A stretch of DNA of 64,000 bases from contig JBCCYF010000003.1 of NCBI GenBank assembly GCA_039190275.1, positions 1 through 64,000 on the forward strand. The letters run 5' to 3'. Source of the stretch: Halovulum sp039190275. Its GTDB lineage: Bacteria; Pseudomonadota; Alphaproteobacteria; Rhodobacterales; Rhodobacteraceae. Position numbers and translations under genes: made by a program. Under the pieces are notes generated by a model that worked only from the letters and a program-made list of their open reading frames with translations, made no database searches and was not told the DNA's origin. The stretch's first letter is position 1. The number at the start of each line of letters is the position of its first letter. This document shows positions 51,438 through 61,117 of this stretch, in pieces.

Positions 51438-52400
51438 CTAGGTCTGCTCCCAGCCATCCGTGCCACTTTCTCCGACGTGTTCGGCAATGCGATGCATCAG
51501 AATCTGCCTCGACATCGCAGCGACGGCTTGCGGCAATTTGCGCAATTCGCCCTTCCTTGCCACGACCGTCAGCGTGCGTGACAGCCCGGTGACGGGGAGT
51601 TTTGTGAGGCGGAGGGTCATGTTTTCCACCAGACCATCGATCAGCAACGTCGGTGTCAGCAGACTGAACCCGAGCCCGGCCGACACACACGAGGTCACCA
51701 TGCTGGAGCGGTCGGCTTGAATGACCTTTCCCGGCTCAAATCGCAGACGCCGCAGATGTTGGGCAATTTGACGCCCTGCGTTGGTCGTGTCGCCAAATCG
51801 TACAAGGGGCAGCTCGCGCTGGATTGCTTCGAGGCTGTCGGTTTGACCGGTATAAGTGGCCGGGAGAACGAGAAGGTAGTTCTCTTTCAGGACCTCATGC
51901 CGTTCAAGCCCGTCCATATCGAGGAACGGGTTTGACGTGATCGCGAGATCGGCCTGTTTCGTGCGCAGTAAGTGCTCGTGGTTGCCGCTTTGACCGGCAT
52001 GGAGCGTGATATCCTCAACCTCAAATTCCTCTTGCGCCAGCTTCACCAGGGCAGGCGTCAACGTCGTGGCAATCGAGGCCTGAATGCCAACACGAAGAAG
52101 GCTAATTGACGACTGCCCGACATGCCGCAATTCGCTTTCCATGTCCGACAGCGCATGCAGGATTTTCTGCGCCCGTGTATGAAGGCGCATGCCGGCATGG
52201 GTCAGACGCGAGGGCCGCACGCTGCGATCAATCAACTGGGTCGCAAATGCCTTCTCCAACGCAGCAATATGTTGAGAGGCCGCCGGTTGCGACAGCCCCA
52301 GCATCCGCGCGCCCGAGCGCATTTGGCCGGTCTCTGCGACTGCCACAAACACTTCGAGTGAACGGATCAGGCCAGGGGACAGCATTGCACGGTCGAGCAT
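51438..52400 (-). CDS. LysR-type transcriptional regulator
   Basis: This 320-residue protein has the LysR winged HTH (LIRSLEVFVAVAETGQMRSGARMLGLSQPAASQHIAALEKAF, about residues 11-52) and a periplasmic-binding-like effector domain. ATG 52400 has AAGGA upstream. It diverges from the MttB-family gene across 79 bases that contain a perfect palindrome. This is the standard arrangement for control of the adjacent catabolic operon by its own substrate or an intermediate. Confidence 0.92.
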   Translation of the reverse strand: MLDRAMLSPGLIRSLEVFVAVAETGQMRSGARMLGLSQPAASQHIAALEKAFATQLIDRSVRPSRLTHAGMRLHTRAQKILHALSDMESELRHVGQSSISLLRVGIQASIATTLTPALVKLAQEEFEVEDITLHAGQSGNHEHLLRTKQADLAITSNPFLDMDGLERHEVLKENYLLVLPATYTGQTDSLEAIQRELPLVRFGDTTNAGRQIAQHLRRLRFEPGKVIQADRSSMVTSCVSAGLGFSLLTPTLLIDGLVENMTLRLTKLPVTGLSRTLTVVARKGELRKLPQAVAAMSRQILMHRIAEHVGESGTDGWEQT

Positions 52401-52410
52401 AGGCGATCCT

Positions 52411-52433
52411 TAGTATAAATAATTTTTATACTA
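52411..52433. promoter_or_regulatory. Perfect palindrome in the LysR/MttB divergent promoter
   Basis: TAGTATAAA (52411-52419) and TTTATACTA (52425-52433) form a perfect 9-bp inverted repeat around five bases. It lies 11 bases before the LysR start and 46 before the MttB-family start. The A/T composition and the T-N-A symmetry fit a LysR-type activation site. Confidence 0.6.
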
Positions 52434-52479
52434 TTGGATTTTAATTGGCGGGCGTCAATTCTGTTGCGACGTTCGTGCG

Positions 52480-54009
52480 ATGGACCGACGGAGCAAAACC
52501 AAACGCAGTCGGGGTGTTCCCCGCCCCAGCGAAACCGACACGCGCGCGCCATTTATCCAACGCAAATTGTCGACGTTCAATGTGCTGAGCGACGAAGGCC
52601 TGGAACAGATCGAAGCCAACGCCGACCAGATTCTTGCTGGCACCGGGATGGAGTTTCAGGATGATCCCGAAATCCTGTCGGTGTTCGCGGATGCCGGCTG
52701 TGACGTGGCTGGAACGCGCGTGCGCTTTGCCCCAGGCTTTTGCCGCAAGACGATTGCGGTCAGCGCGCCTGACGCGTTCATCCAGCATGCGCGCAACCCT
52801 GCAAACAATGTCCAGATCGGTGGGTCGTCGACGGTACTCTGCCCGTCGTGGGGCCCGCCTTTTGTTCACGATCTGGATCGGGGTCGGCGCTATGCCAGCC
52901 ATCAGGATTTTGTCGATCTGGTCAAACTGCACCACAGCTTGCCCTGGTTGCATCATTCCGGCGGGGTCGTTTGTGAGCCGGTTGACCTGCCCGCGAACAA
53001 GCGTCATCTCGACATGCTTTATGCCCACATTCGCCATTCTGACCGGGCGTTTATGGGGGCCTTTATCGGGGCGGAGCGTGCCGGCCATGCAATCGACATG
53101 GCGCGCATTCTGTTCGGTGCCGAATACGTGGCCAAGAACCCGGTCCTTTATTGTGTGTCAAACACCAATGCGCCGCTGGTGATGGACAGCCATATGTCGG
53201 GCGCGCTGAAGACATACGCGCGCGCGGGGCAGCCCGTTGCGTGTACGCCGTGGGTTCTGACAGGTGCGATGTCCCCATCGACCGTTGCCGGGACCTTGGC
53301 GCAGGTGCTGGCCGAAACGATGGCGGCGATGACGCTGGTGCAATTGATCGCGCGCGGTGCGCCGTGTCTGATGGGCAGCTTTGCCTCGACCATGTCTATG
53401 AAGTCTGGCGCGCCCACATTTGGCACGCCAGAGGCGGGTCTGATGGTGCTGGCCGCCGGGCAATTGGCGCGCCGGTTGGGTGTGCCGCTGCACACGGTTG
53501 GCACGTTGAGCGCCTCAAAGATCCCAGACGCCCAGAGCCAGCAGGAAGCCGCCTGGGGTCTGATGATGTCGATGTTTGCAGGGGCCAATCTGATCAACCA
53601 CGCGACGGGATGGCTCGAGGGCGGGCTGGTCACCTCCTTTGAAAAGACGATCCTGGATCATGATCTGTGTGGCAAGGCGGCGCGCTTCTTTGACGGCATC
53701 GACATGAGCGAAAACGCCCAAGCCATGGATGCAATTGCCAGCACCGGTCCGGGGCAGCACTTTCTTGGGTCGGAACACACGCAGACAAATTTCATGACTG
53801 CCCTGTTCCGTCCCTGGACGCCCGATGACACCTCATTCGAGCAATGGAGCGCGGCAGGGGCGCAGGATGCCGCAACCCGGGCCAATGCGATCTGGAAAGA
53901 GCGCCTGAAGGGCTACGAAGATCCCGGATTGGATCCTGACAAGGACGCTGAGCTGCAAGACTACATCGCCCGCCGCAAAGCCGAGCAGCCCGACAGGGAC
54001 TATTTCTGA
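52480..54009 (+). CDS. MttB-family (non-pyrrolysine) methylamine methyltransferase
   Basis: This 509-residue TIM-barrel protein belongs to the trimethylamine methyltransferase family: LSDEGLEQIEANADQILAGTGMEF at the N-terminus, SNTNAPLVMDSHMSGALKTYARAGQP in the middle, and GSFASTMSMKSGAPTFGTPE. No in-frame TAG interrupts it, so it is the pyrrolysine-free type that includes glycine-betaine and proline-betaine methyltransferases. No corrinoid protein gene is nearby. The stop and the next start share one base. Substrate is probably a quaternary trimethylammonium compound. Confidence 0.88.
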   Translation: MDRRSKTKRSRGVPRPSETDTRAPFIQRKLSTFNVLSDEGLEQIEANADQILAGTGMEFQDDPEILSVFADAGCDVAGTRVRFAPGFCRKTIAVSAPDAFIQHARNPANNVQIGGSSTVLCPSWGPPFVHDLDRGRRYASHQDFVDLVKLHHSLPWLHHSGGVVCEPVDLPANKRHLDMLYAHIRHSDRAFMGAFIGAERAGHAIDMARILFGAEYVAKNPVLYCVSNTNAPLVMDSHMSGALKTYARAGQPVACTPWVLTGAMSPSTVAGTLAQVLAETMAAMTLVQLIARGAPCLMGSFASTMSMKSGAPTFGTPEAGLMVLAAGQLARRLGVPLHTVGTLSASKIPDAQSQQEAAWGLMMSMFAGANLINHATGWLEGGLVTSFEKTILDHDLCGKAARFFDGIDMSENAQAMDAIASTGPGQHFLGSEHTQTNFMTALFRPWTPDDTSFEQWSAAGAQDAATRANAIWKERLKGYEDPGLDPDKDAELQDYIARRKAEQPDRDYF

Positions 54010-56375
54010 TGTCTGGCACCTTGATCATCGGGGGTGGCGTGATTGGTCTGAGTGTCGCCTATCACCTGGCCAAGCGCGGCGCGAGGCACGTGACGGTGCT
54101 GGAGCGCAATACGCTGACCTCAGGCACCTCCTGGCATGCGGCAGGCATTGTGGGACCGTTGCGCGCCACGCCCAACATGACGCAACTGGCCAAAGCGGCG
54201 CTCGAGGTGTTCACGGCGCTGGAACTCGAGACGGGCATGTCGACAGGCTATGTCCGGACGGGCGGCTATTGGTTGGCACGCGAGGCGGCGCGGCTGGACG
54301 AACTGCGTCGCATTGCCGATCTGGGCGTCACGCAGGGTCTGTCGCCCCGGATTATCCCCGCCAGTGACGTGCCGCTTGATCAGCTTGATCTGTCCCAGCA
54401 CGCGGGCGCGCTGCACGTGCCGGAAGACGCCAATGTAAATCCGGTCGACCTGTGCATGGCGTATGCCCGGTCTGCGAAGGACCGTGGCGTCAGCATCCGC
54501 GAAGGCGTTCAAATCGCGCGCGTGTTGAAAGACGGCAATCGGTGTTCGGGCGTTGCCCTGGCGGACGGGGCTGAGATTCAAGCCGACCGCGTGGTCATCG
54601 CCACCGGCGCATGGTCCCGTGAACTGGCCACAACCGCCGGTGTGGCGCTGCCCTTGCAGGCCGTAGAGCACATGTATGTGGTCACCGAACCCGTATCCAA
54701 TCTGCCCAATCCCTTTCCGGTCATCCGCGATCTGGACCGGGGCATCTACCTCAAGGGGGATGCGGGAAAGCTGGTGATTGGCGGGTTCGAGCCGGATGCA
54801 AAGTGCTGGGACGCATATGGTCCCGAAGGGGATCGTGCCTTTCTGGAAATGGCAGAAGACTGGGACCAGTTTGCCCCCTTCATGGAGGCGGCATTAGAGT
54901 TGTGCCCAGCGCTGGAAACCGTTGGTATTCAGCATTTCATGAACGGACCGGAAAGCTTCACCGCAGACACGCGGCCGTTGGTAGGTGAGACAGACGTGGA
55001 CGGGCTGTTTGTTGCGGCGGGCATGAATTCTGTTGGTGTCATGTCCTCGGCTGGGATCGGTCGCGCGCTGGCGGATTGGATCGTCGATGGCCACCCGCCC
55101 ATGGATATGTGGGAAGTGGATGTCGCACGGGTCGATCCGGCCACTGCAAGCGCTGACCACATGGCGCAGCGGATGAAGGAAGCGGTCTCTGACCTCTTCG
55201 CCCTCCATTGGCCCTATAAGCAGGCAAAAGCGGGCCGGGACCTGCGTCGCTCGTCCTTGCACGACCGCTGGGCGGCGGCAGCGGCACAATTTGGGTCCAC
55301 GGCAGGGTGGGAACGCGGGCTTTGGTACGGAACCGCGCAACCTTATTCAGTAGCCGCGCAGGGCTGGTGGCCGATGGCTGGGGCCGAAGCGGGTGCAATG
55401 GCCACAGGCACCGCCTTGATCGACCTGAGCCCTTTCACCAAGATCGACGTGTCGGGTCCGGACGCGCTTGCAGGACTAAACTGGCTCTCAACAGCGCAGC
55501 TTGATGTTGCCGTTGGTCGGGCTGTTTACACCCAGATGCTGAACCCGCGCGGCGGGATCGAGATGGACGTTACGATCACGCGACTGGGGCCCGAGACGTT
55601 CCACATCACGTCCGGGGCCGCCACGCGGGCGCGAGACTTGGCCTATCTACGGCGCAATCTGCCCAAATCCGTAGAGCTGAAAGACGTGACCGAGGATTTC
55701 TGCACCATTGGCGTCATGGGCGCAGGAAGTCGTGCGCTGCTGACCGGCTTGGGCACCCTGCCTGACATGCCATTCAGCCACGTGTCGGACGTTGATATCG
55801 CCGGAACCCGCTGCCGCGCGACACGGGTGAGTTTTGTCGGCGAGCTTGGTTGGGAACTGATGGTTCCAAACACGCAGGCGGCCGCGCTCTTTGACGCGCT
55901 TGCGGGCGCCGGTGCACGGCCATTGGGCCATTATGCGCTGGATGGTTGCCGCCTTGAAAAAGGCTTCAAGCACTGGGGACATGAGCTGGGGTCAGAGGTG
56001 ACACCGATTGAGGCCGGATTGGGCTTTACCACCGATTGGACAAAGGAATTCAACGGTAAATCAGCTCTGGAAACTCAGCGTTCGGACGGTGTCACGCAAC
56101 GTCTGGTCCTGATGCAAGTCGAAGGCACGCCGCTGCTTTTGCATGATGAGCCGGTTTATGAAGACGAAGAGCACGTTGGCCTCACAACCTCCGGCGCGCG
56201 CGGGCCGCGAACTGGTCTGAACCTGTGCTTTGCCATGGTCAAAACAAGACCGGGAGAGACGCGGGCCGAGACCTGTGCCCGCACCTTCACCGTGCAGGTT
56301 TCAGGCCAGGCCTACGCGGCCAAACCGCTCCTCAAACCCCCGTTTGATCCCATGGGTGACAGGATGCGCGCATGA
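54009..56375 (+). CDS. FAD/GcvT demethylase, dimethylglycine/sarcosine dehydrogenase-like (first copy)
   Basis: This 788-residue protein has an N-terminal DAO FAD domain (LIIGGGVIGLSVAYHLAKRGA; SGTSWHAAG, where the His carries covalent FAD in this family), an FAO-type middle region, and C-terminal GcvT and GcvT_C domains that bind tetrahydrofolate (CRLEKGFKHWGHELGSEVTPIEAGLGF). The class oxidises an N-methyl group and passes formaldehyde to THF. It lies between the MttB-family gene and the second copy with overlapping starts and stops. Confidence 0.9.
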   Translation: MSGTLIIGGGVIGLSVAYHLAKRGARHVTVLERNTLTSGTSWHAAGIVGPLRATPNMTQLAKAALEVFTALELETGMSTGYVRTGGYWLAREAARLDELRRIADLGVTQGLSPRIIPASDVPLDQLDLSQHAGALHVPEDANVNPVDLCMAYARSAKDRGVSIREGVQIARVLKDGNRCSGVALADGAEIQADRVVIATGAWSRELATTAGVALPLQAVEHMYVVTEPVSNLPNPFPVIRDLDRGIYLKGDAGKLVIGGFEPDAKCWDAYGPEGDRAFLEMAEDWDQFAPFMEAALELCPALETVGIQHFMNGPESFTADTRPLVGETDVDGLFVAAGMNSVGVMSSAGIGRALADWIVDGHPPMDMWEVDVARVDPATASADHMAQRMKEAVSDLFALHWPYKQAKAGRDLRRSSLHDRWAAAAAQFGSTAGWERGLWYGTAQPYSVAAQGWWPMAGAEAGAMATGTALIDLSPFTKIDVSGPDALAGLNWLSTAQLDVAVGRAVYTQMLNPRGGIEMDVTITRLGPETFHITSGAATRARDLAYLRRNLPKSVELKDVTEDFCTIGVMGAGSRALLTGLGTLPDMPFSHVSDVDIAGTRCRATRVSFVGELGWELMVPNTQAAALFDALAGAGARPLGHYALDGCRLEKGFKHWGHELGSEVTPIEAGLGFTTDWTKEFNGKSALETQRSDGVTQRLVLMQVEGTPLLLHDEPVYEDEEHVGLTTSGARGPRTGLNLCFAMVKTRPGETRAETCARTFTVQVSGQAYAAKPLLKPPFDPMGDRMRA

Positions 56376-58750
56376 CCTCGGTTCAGGTTCTGATCATCGG
56401 TGGCGGCGCGATGGGCGTGTCGCTGATGTACCATCTGGTCAAGGAGGGATGGACGGATGTTCTGTTGGTCGAAAAGAACGACCTGACCCATGGCTCCACC
56501 TGGCATGCGGCGGGTCTGTGCACCCATTTCGCTCACAATCCGACCATTCAGGAATTGCGTGCCACCTCTGTGCGTCTTTATCGCGATATCCTGCCGGCCG
56601 AGACCGGGCGCGACTGCGGCTTTCACCCGTCGGGTGCCATGCGTGTCACGCGCAACCCGGACCGGATGGATGAGTTTCGTCATGTGGCGGGGTTGTCCGA
56701 ATTCACGGGCTATCCGTTGGAAATTCTGACGCCCAAACGGATCGGGGAACTGTACCCGCTTACGAAGCTCGACGAATTGATCGGCGGAATTTATGAGCCG
56801 GATGACGGGCATGTGGACCCGACCCTCGCCACCAACGCGATGGCAGAGGTAGCGCGACGCGGCGGCGCACGGATTTGGCGCAATTGTCCGGTGTCGGGCA
56901 TAGGGCGCGAGGATGCGTATTGGAGGGTCGAAACGCCAAAGGGAGATGTACGCGCGCTGCATATCGTTAACGCCGCGGGGACATGGGGTTGGGAGATTGG
57001 CCACATGATGGGGCTGAACATCCCGTCTGTCCCGGTCCTGCACCAGTATCTGGTGACCGACACCGTACAAGTGGTGAGCGATCGTGTTGCCGCCGGTCTG
57101 CCCGAACTGCCCATCATCCGAGATCCCGAAGAAAGCTGGTATGTGCGGCAGGAACGCGACGGGCTCATCCTCGGCCCTTACGAAAAAGAGGCGCAGGTGT
57201 GGGCTGTCGACGGCGTGCCGCCAGAATTTGGCGCTGACCTGATGCCGCCCGATCTGGACCGTGTCGAACACATCATCATGGCCGCGATGGACCGCGTGCC
57301 CGCACTGGAGGCAGGCGGGATCAAATCCGTGATCAACGGCCCCATCACATTTACGCCCGACGCCAACCCGCTGATCGGTCCCGCCCACGGGTTGCAGAAC
57401 GCGTGGCTGCTGACCGGCTCGTCCATGGGTGTGATGGAAGGCGGCGGCGCGGGCAGGTTCCTTGCGCATTGGATGACACATGACGCGCCGCCGATGGACG
57501 CGCTGGCCGTGGACAGCCGCCGGTTCGGGTCGTGGGCCGACCGCGACTACCGCGTGGCCAAGGCCGTGGAATGCTTTGGCCTGCAATTCGGTGTCCATTA
57601 CCCGCACGAAGAACGGCCCGCCGGGCGCGGGCTGCGCCTGTCCCCCTTGCACGATCTGATGCTCGAACGTGGCGCTGTGATGGGTGCCGCCCACGGATGG
57701 GAGCGTCCGAACTGGTTTTCCGGGACGCCCGGCGCTGTCGCAGATGAGACCTTCCGCCGCGCCAACTGGTTTGACGCCGTCGGGGCCGAGGTCCGGGCCG
57801 CCACGGAACGCGTTGCGATGGCGGACCTGTCGGTCTTTTCAAAATTCGAAGTCGCAGGCCCCCAGGTTGCGCCTTTTCTAGAAGCGCTTGGCGCCAACCG
57901 CGCGCCCAACCCCGGACGGATCGGATTGACCCATGCGCTGACCGCTGCAGGGGGCGTACTGTCGGAGTTTTCCGTTGCCCAGCTGGCCGAAGAACACGCG
58001 TATCTGACGTCAGCCGCCGCCGCACAAGAGATCGACCTGGACCTGCTGCGCAGAGCGGCTGCTGACTTTGATGTGGCCGTATCCGACGTGACCGAGGACC
58101 TTGCCGTAATTGGCGTGATGGGACCAAATGCACCGGAGGTGATCCCGGAACTGGCCGACATGCCGTGGCTGACCGTGCGCGAGGCGACGGTAGACGACCT
58201 GCCCGTGCGTGCCCTGCGTGTGTCCTATATCGGCGAAGCCGGGTGGGAACTGCACGTCACGCCTGCGCATGCTCTTGCTCTCTTCATTGCGTTGGAAGAC
58301 CGCGCGACGCCGTATGGCCTTGGCTTTTATGGCGCCTACGCCGCCAACTCCATGCGCCTTGAAAAAGGGTATCGCGGCTGGGGCAGCGATCTGACAACCG
58401 AGCGCAGCCCGCTGGAGGCCGGCTTGACGCCCTTCGTACGCACAGAACTGCGCGATGGTTTGGCTCGCGAAAACCCGTGGGACATGGTCTTGCTTGAGAT
58501 CGAGACTGGCGAGATCGACCCGTTTTACGCCCATACGCTTTGGCAATCGGACAGGCCCGTCGGCATCGTTACATCGGGTGCCTATGGCCATCGCACCGGC
58601 AAGGTACTGGCCCTGGCATACCTGCGTGATCCGTCCGTGCGCACGGGTCTGACCGTCTCGATCCTGGGCCGGCACCGCGCGGCCGCCATTTTGACGACAC
58701 CACCATTTGACCCTGACAACACTTGCATGAAATCTGGATGCCGTACATGA
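56372..58750 (+). CDS. FAD/GcvT demethylase, dimethylglycine/sarcosine dehydrogenase-like (second copy)
   Basis: This 792-residue protein has the same architecture as the preceding one: FAD motif LIIGGGAMGVSLMYHLVKEG, the flavinylation-type GSTWHAAGLCTHF, and GcvT part with YAANSMRLEKGYRGWGSDLTTERSPLEAGL. The two copies differ clearly in sequence, so they probably act on successive intermediates (dimethyl then monomethyl) rather than being a recent duplication. ATGA overlaps occur on both sides. Confidence 0.9.
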   Translation: MTSVQVLIIGGGAMGVSLMYHLVKEGWTDVLLVEKNDLTHGSTWHAAGLCTHFAHNPTIQELRATSVRLYRDILPAETGRDCGFHPSGAMRVTRNPDRMDEFRHVAGLSEFTGYPLEILTPKRIGELYPLTKLDELIGGIYEPDDGHVDPTLATNAMAEVARRGGARIWRNCPVSGIGREDAYWRVETPKGDVRALHIVNAAGTWGWEIGHMMGLNIPSVPVLHQYLVTDTVQVVSDRVAAGLPELPIIRDPEESWYVRQERDGLILGPYEKEAQVWAVDGVPPEFGADLMPPDLDRVEHIIMAAMDRVPALEAGGIKSVINGPITFTPDANPLIGPAHGLQNAWLLTGSSMGVMEGGGAGRFLAHWMTHDAPPMDALAVDSRRFGSWADRDYRVAKAVECFGLQFGVHYPHEERPAGRGLRLSPLHDLMLERGAVMGAAHGWERPNWFSGTPGAVADETFRRANWFDAVGAEVRAATERVAMADLSVFSKFEVAGPQVAPFLEALGANRAPNPGRIGLTHALTAAGGVLSEFSVAQLAEEHAYLTSAAAAQEIDLDLLRRAAADFDVAVSDVTEDLAVIGVMGPNAPEVIPELADMPWLTVREATVDDLPVRALRVSYIGEAGWELHVTPAHALALFIALEDRATPYGLGFYGAYAANSMRLEKGYRGWGSDLTTERSPLEAGLTPFVRTELRDGLARENPWDMVLLEIETGEIDPFYAHTLWQSDRPVGIVTSGAYGHRTGKVLALAYLRDPSVRTGLTVSILGRHRAAAILTTPPFDPDNTCMKSGCRT

Positions 58751-60075
58751 ACGACCACCCGCTACACACCGATTGGGATTTTGACGCCACCGCGGCGCGG
58801 AGAGATCAGTTTTACGCGGCTTCGCTTACCCGTTTCACCCCGTTTCGCTCTCCGATCGTGTTTCAGAAAGGCCTGGGGCAATACCTGTGGGATACGGATG
58901 GCACGAAATACACCGATCTGTTGGGCATGAATGTCTGCATTTCTGTCGGCCATTCGCACCCGCGGGTCGTTGCGGCCGCGATGGCACAGGCGCAGGAATT
59001 GACGCACTGCACCACGATGTTCTACCACCCCACGCCCGCGCATCTGGCCGAAGAACTGGCCGCGACAATGCCAAAGGGTCACGAGTGGGTTGTGCATCTG
59101 ACAAACTCGGGGTCCGAGGCCATTGATCTGGCGATGACGATGGCGCGGACCTATACCGGCAACCTCGATCTGTTAGCCTTGCGCACAGCCTATCATGGAC
59201 CCACGGCAGCGGCGCAATCCATCACGGGCATCGCCGGGTGGCGGCACCCCGGCATGCCGGGCAATGTGGCTTTCGTGCCCGAACCCAACCAGTACCGCGG
59301 TATCTTCGGCCCCGGTACGCAGCCCTACCTGAACGAGATCGATCGCACTATCGCAACGGCCACGACCGGAAAGGTCGCAGGCATGTTTGTGGAAAGCGTA
59401 CAAGGGTACGGCGGCATCATCGACATGCCCCCCGACTATATGTCCGGCGCCGCGGACCGGGTGCGCGCGGCAGGCGGGCTCTATATCGCGGACGAGGTAC
59501 AGTCGGGCTTTGGCCGGACGGGCGGTCATTTCTGGGGATTTGAGGCGGATAGCGTCGTGCCAGACATTGTCGTGATGGCCAAAGGGCTGGGCAACGGATT
59601 TCCCATCGGCGCAGTGGTTGCCAAGAAACACGTGGCCGAACCAATGGCCGACAAATTCATGTTCCACACCTACGGGGCCAACCCGACCTCCGCCGCTGCG
59701 GCCCGTGCCGTCCTGACGGTGATGCGGGACGAAGGGTTGCAGGACAACGCGCGCAAAGTCGGAGCGGCATTGCTGGAGCGTTTGAATGATCTCAAGGACA
59801 GGCACGCCGCCATTGGGGACGTGCGCGGTAAGGGCCTGATGCTCGCCATCGAGATGGTCACCGACCGTGACGCCAAAACGCCGGACAAGGAGACGACAAC
59901 CGAGGTGTTCGAGGCCTGCCGGTCGCAAGGGATCATCTTGTCAAAGTCCGGACCCTTCCAGTCCTGCCTGCGCATGGTGCCTCCGCTGTGCCTGTCGATG
60001 GATGACGTGGACCAGGTCGCAGACGGGCTCGATCAGGCGTTCCAGCACACGGCCAAAGCGGTCGCGCGCCACTAG
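58747..60075 (+). CDS. Class III omega-aminotransferase (AGXT2-like)
   Basis: This 442-residue PLP enzyme shows LTNSGSEAIDLAMTMARTYTG for phosphate binding, DEVQSGFGRTG with the cofactor Asp, and the Schiff-base Lys279 in VVMAKGLGNGFPIGAVV. Family members transaminate omega-amino acids such as beta-alanine or beta-aminoisobutyrate to glyoxylate or pyruvate. ATG 58747 overlaps the demethylase stop. Its place after three demethylases fits transamination of the fully demethylated amine. Its stop overlaps the convergent HxlR stop. Confidence 0.9.
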   Translation: MNDHPLHTDWDFDATAARRDQFYAASLTRFTPFRSPIVFQKGLGQYLWDTDGTKYTDLLGMNVCISVGHSHPRVVAAAMAQAQELTHCTTMFYHPTPAHLAEELAATMPKGHEWVVHLTNSGSEAIDLAMTMARTYTGNLDLLALRTAYHGPTAAAQSITGIAGWRHPGMPGNVAFVPEPNQYRGIFGPGTQPYLNEIDRTIATATTGKVAGMFVESVQGYGGIIDMPPDYMSGAADRVRAAGGLYIADEVQSGFGRTGGHFWGFEADSVVPDIVVMAKGLGNGFPIGAVVAKKHVAEPMADKFMFHTYGANPTSAAAARAVLTVMRDEGLQDNARKVGAALLERLNDLKDRHAAIGDVRGKGLMLAIEMVTDRDAKTPDKETTTEVFEACRSQGIILSKSGPFQSCLRMVPPLCLSMDDVDQVADGLDQAFQHTAKAVARH

Positions 60076-60437
60076 CGTCCCTGTTGCGCCTGAGCGTTGG
60101 CCGACATGATGTGCAACATATTGGCCTCTGTCCACGTCTTCAGCGCCAGCACCAGATCCGACAGTTCGCGCCCCAAGGGCGTGAGCGAGTACTCGACGCG
60201 CAAGGGCATCTCGTCAAAGACCTGGCGGGTCACCAGCCCATCTTGTTCCAGCTTGCGCAGCGTCTTGGTCAGCATCTTTTGTGACACGCCTTCGATACGG
60301 CGGTGCAACGCCCCAAACCGCAAAGTGTCGTCCTTGAGCGCCGCCAGGGTCAGCATGGTCCACTTCTCGGCCAATCGCGCAAGGATATCGCGGGTTGGAC
60401 AGTCAGCGACAAAGGCATTCGGGGGCGCACTTTCCAT
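60072..60437 (-). CDS. HxlR-family transcriptional regulator
   Basis: This 121-residue winged-helix protein has the HxlR pattern CPTRDILARLAEKWTMLTLAALKD, then RFGALHRRIEGVSQKMLTKTLRKLEQDGLV and EYSLTPLGREL. The CPTR cysteine (about residue 13) is the redox- or aldehyde-sensing position in some members. ATG 60437 has AGGAG five bases upstream. It diverges from the F420-type oxidoreductase gene and probably controls that operon. Confidence 0.9.
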   Translation of the reverse strand: MESAPPNAFVADCPTRDILARLAEKWTMLTLAALKDDTLRFGALHRRIEGVSQKMLTKTLRKLEQDGLVTRQVFDEMPLRVEYSLTPLGRELSDLVLALKTWTEANMLHIMSANAQAQQGR

Positions 60438-60517
60438 GGTTACTCCTGGGTACCTAATTGACGTTGGTAACCAGCATGCTGAAATGACCGGTGGATGCAA
60501 ATCATTACGAGGCTGAG

Positions 60518-61117
60518 ATGAAAATCGGAGTTTTAGGAAACGGCAATGTCGGCGGCCGTCTGGCGAACTTGGCAAAGACCTGCGGTCACGATGTCCGCGT
60601 CGGCTCTCGGAGCGGAGATGTGTCATTGGTGGACACTGCGGCGCACGGTGACATTGTGATCCTTGCCGTGCACTACCATGCGGCAAGCGATGTGCTGACA
60701 CCGTTGGCCGATCCGCTGGCAGGTAAGATCCTCGTGGACGCCACCAACCCGCTGAACGACGACTGGTCGCCGCGCTTGCTGGGACAGGAGACATCCGCTG
60801 CCGAAGAAATCGCCAAACTGATGCAGGGCGTGCGCGTCGTGAAAGCGTTCAACACGATCTTTGCCGATGTGATGGATCCAGCGCATCAGGACCGGGATGG
60901 GCACAAGATCACCAGCTTTGTCGCTGGCGATGATCCGGATGCAGTTGCGACGGTGGCCGAACTTGCAGACAGCATGGGTTTTGCCCCGGTCACGGTGACA
61001 AAGCTTTCCTCGGCCCGGTACCTGGAAGCTATGGCACATCTGAACATCGAGCTTGCTGTTGGACAGAGCGGTGGCACGGATGCAGCCATCCTTTACCATC
61101 GTGCGGGCGCTTCATGA
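60518..61117 (+). CDS. NADP/F420-dependent-oxidoreductase-fold protein
   Basis: This 199-residue Rossmann protein begins MKIGVLGNGNVGGRLANLAKTCGHDVRVGSRSGD, the NADP-binding F420-oxidoreductase-like fold (related to FNO and YwnA-type reductases). It continues with VDATNPLNDDW and VVKAFNTI, typical of this family. ATG 60518 (GAGGCTGAG upstream) is preferred over 60491. It overlaps the hydrolase gene by four bases. HxlR control recalls small stress-induced oxidoreductase operons. Confidence 0.87.
   Translation: MKIGVLGNGNVGGRLANLAKTCGHDVRVGSRSGDVSLVDTAAHGDIVILAVHYHAASDVLTPLADPLAGKILVDATNPLNDDWSPRLLGQETSAAEEIAKLMQGVRVVKAFNTIFADVMDPAHQDRDGHKITSFVAGDDPDAVATVAELADSMGFAPVTVTKLSSARYLEAMAHLNIELAVGQSGGTDAAILYHRAGAS

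Noticed and set aside
52480..54009. Pyrrolysine-containing trimethylamine methyltransferase (MttB proper)
   Set aside because: No in-frame amber codon and no pyl genes; the frame is uninterrupted.
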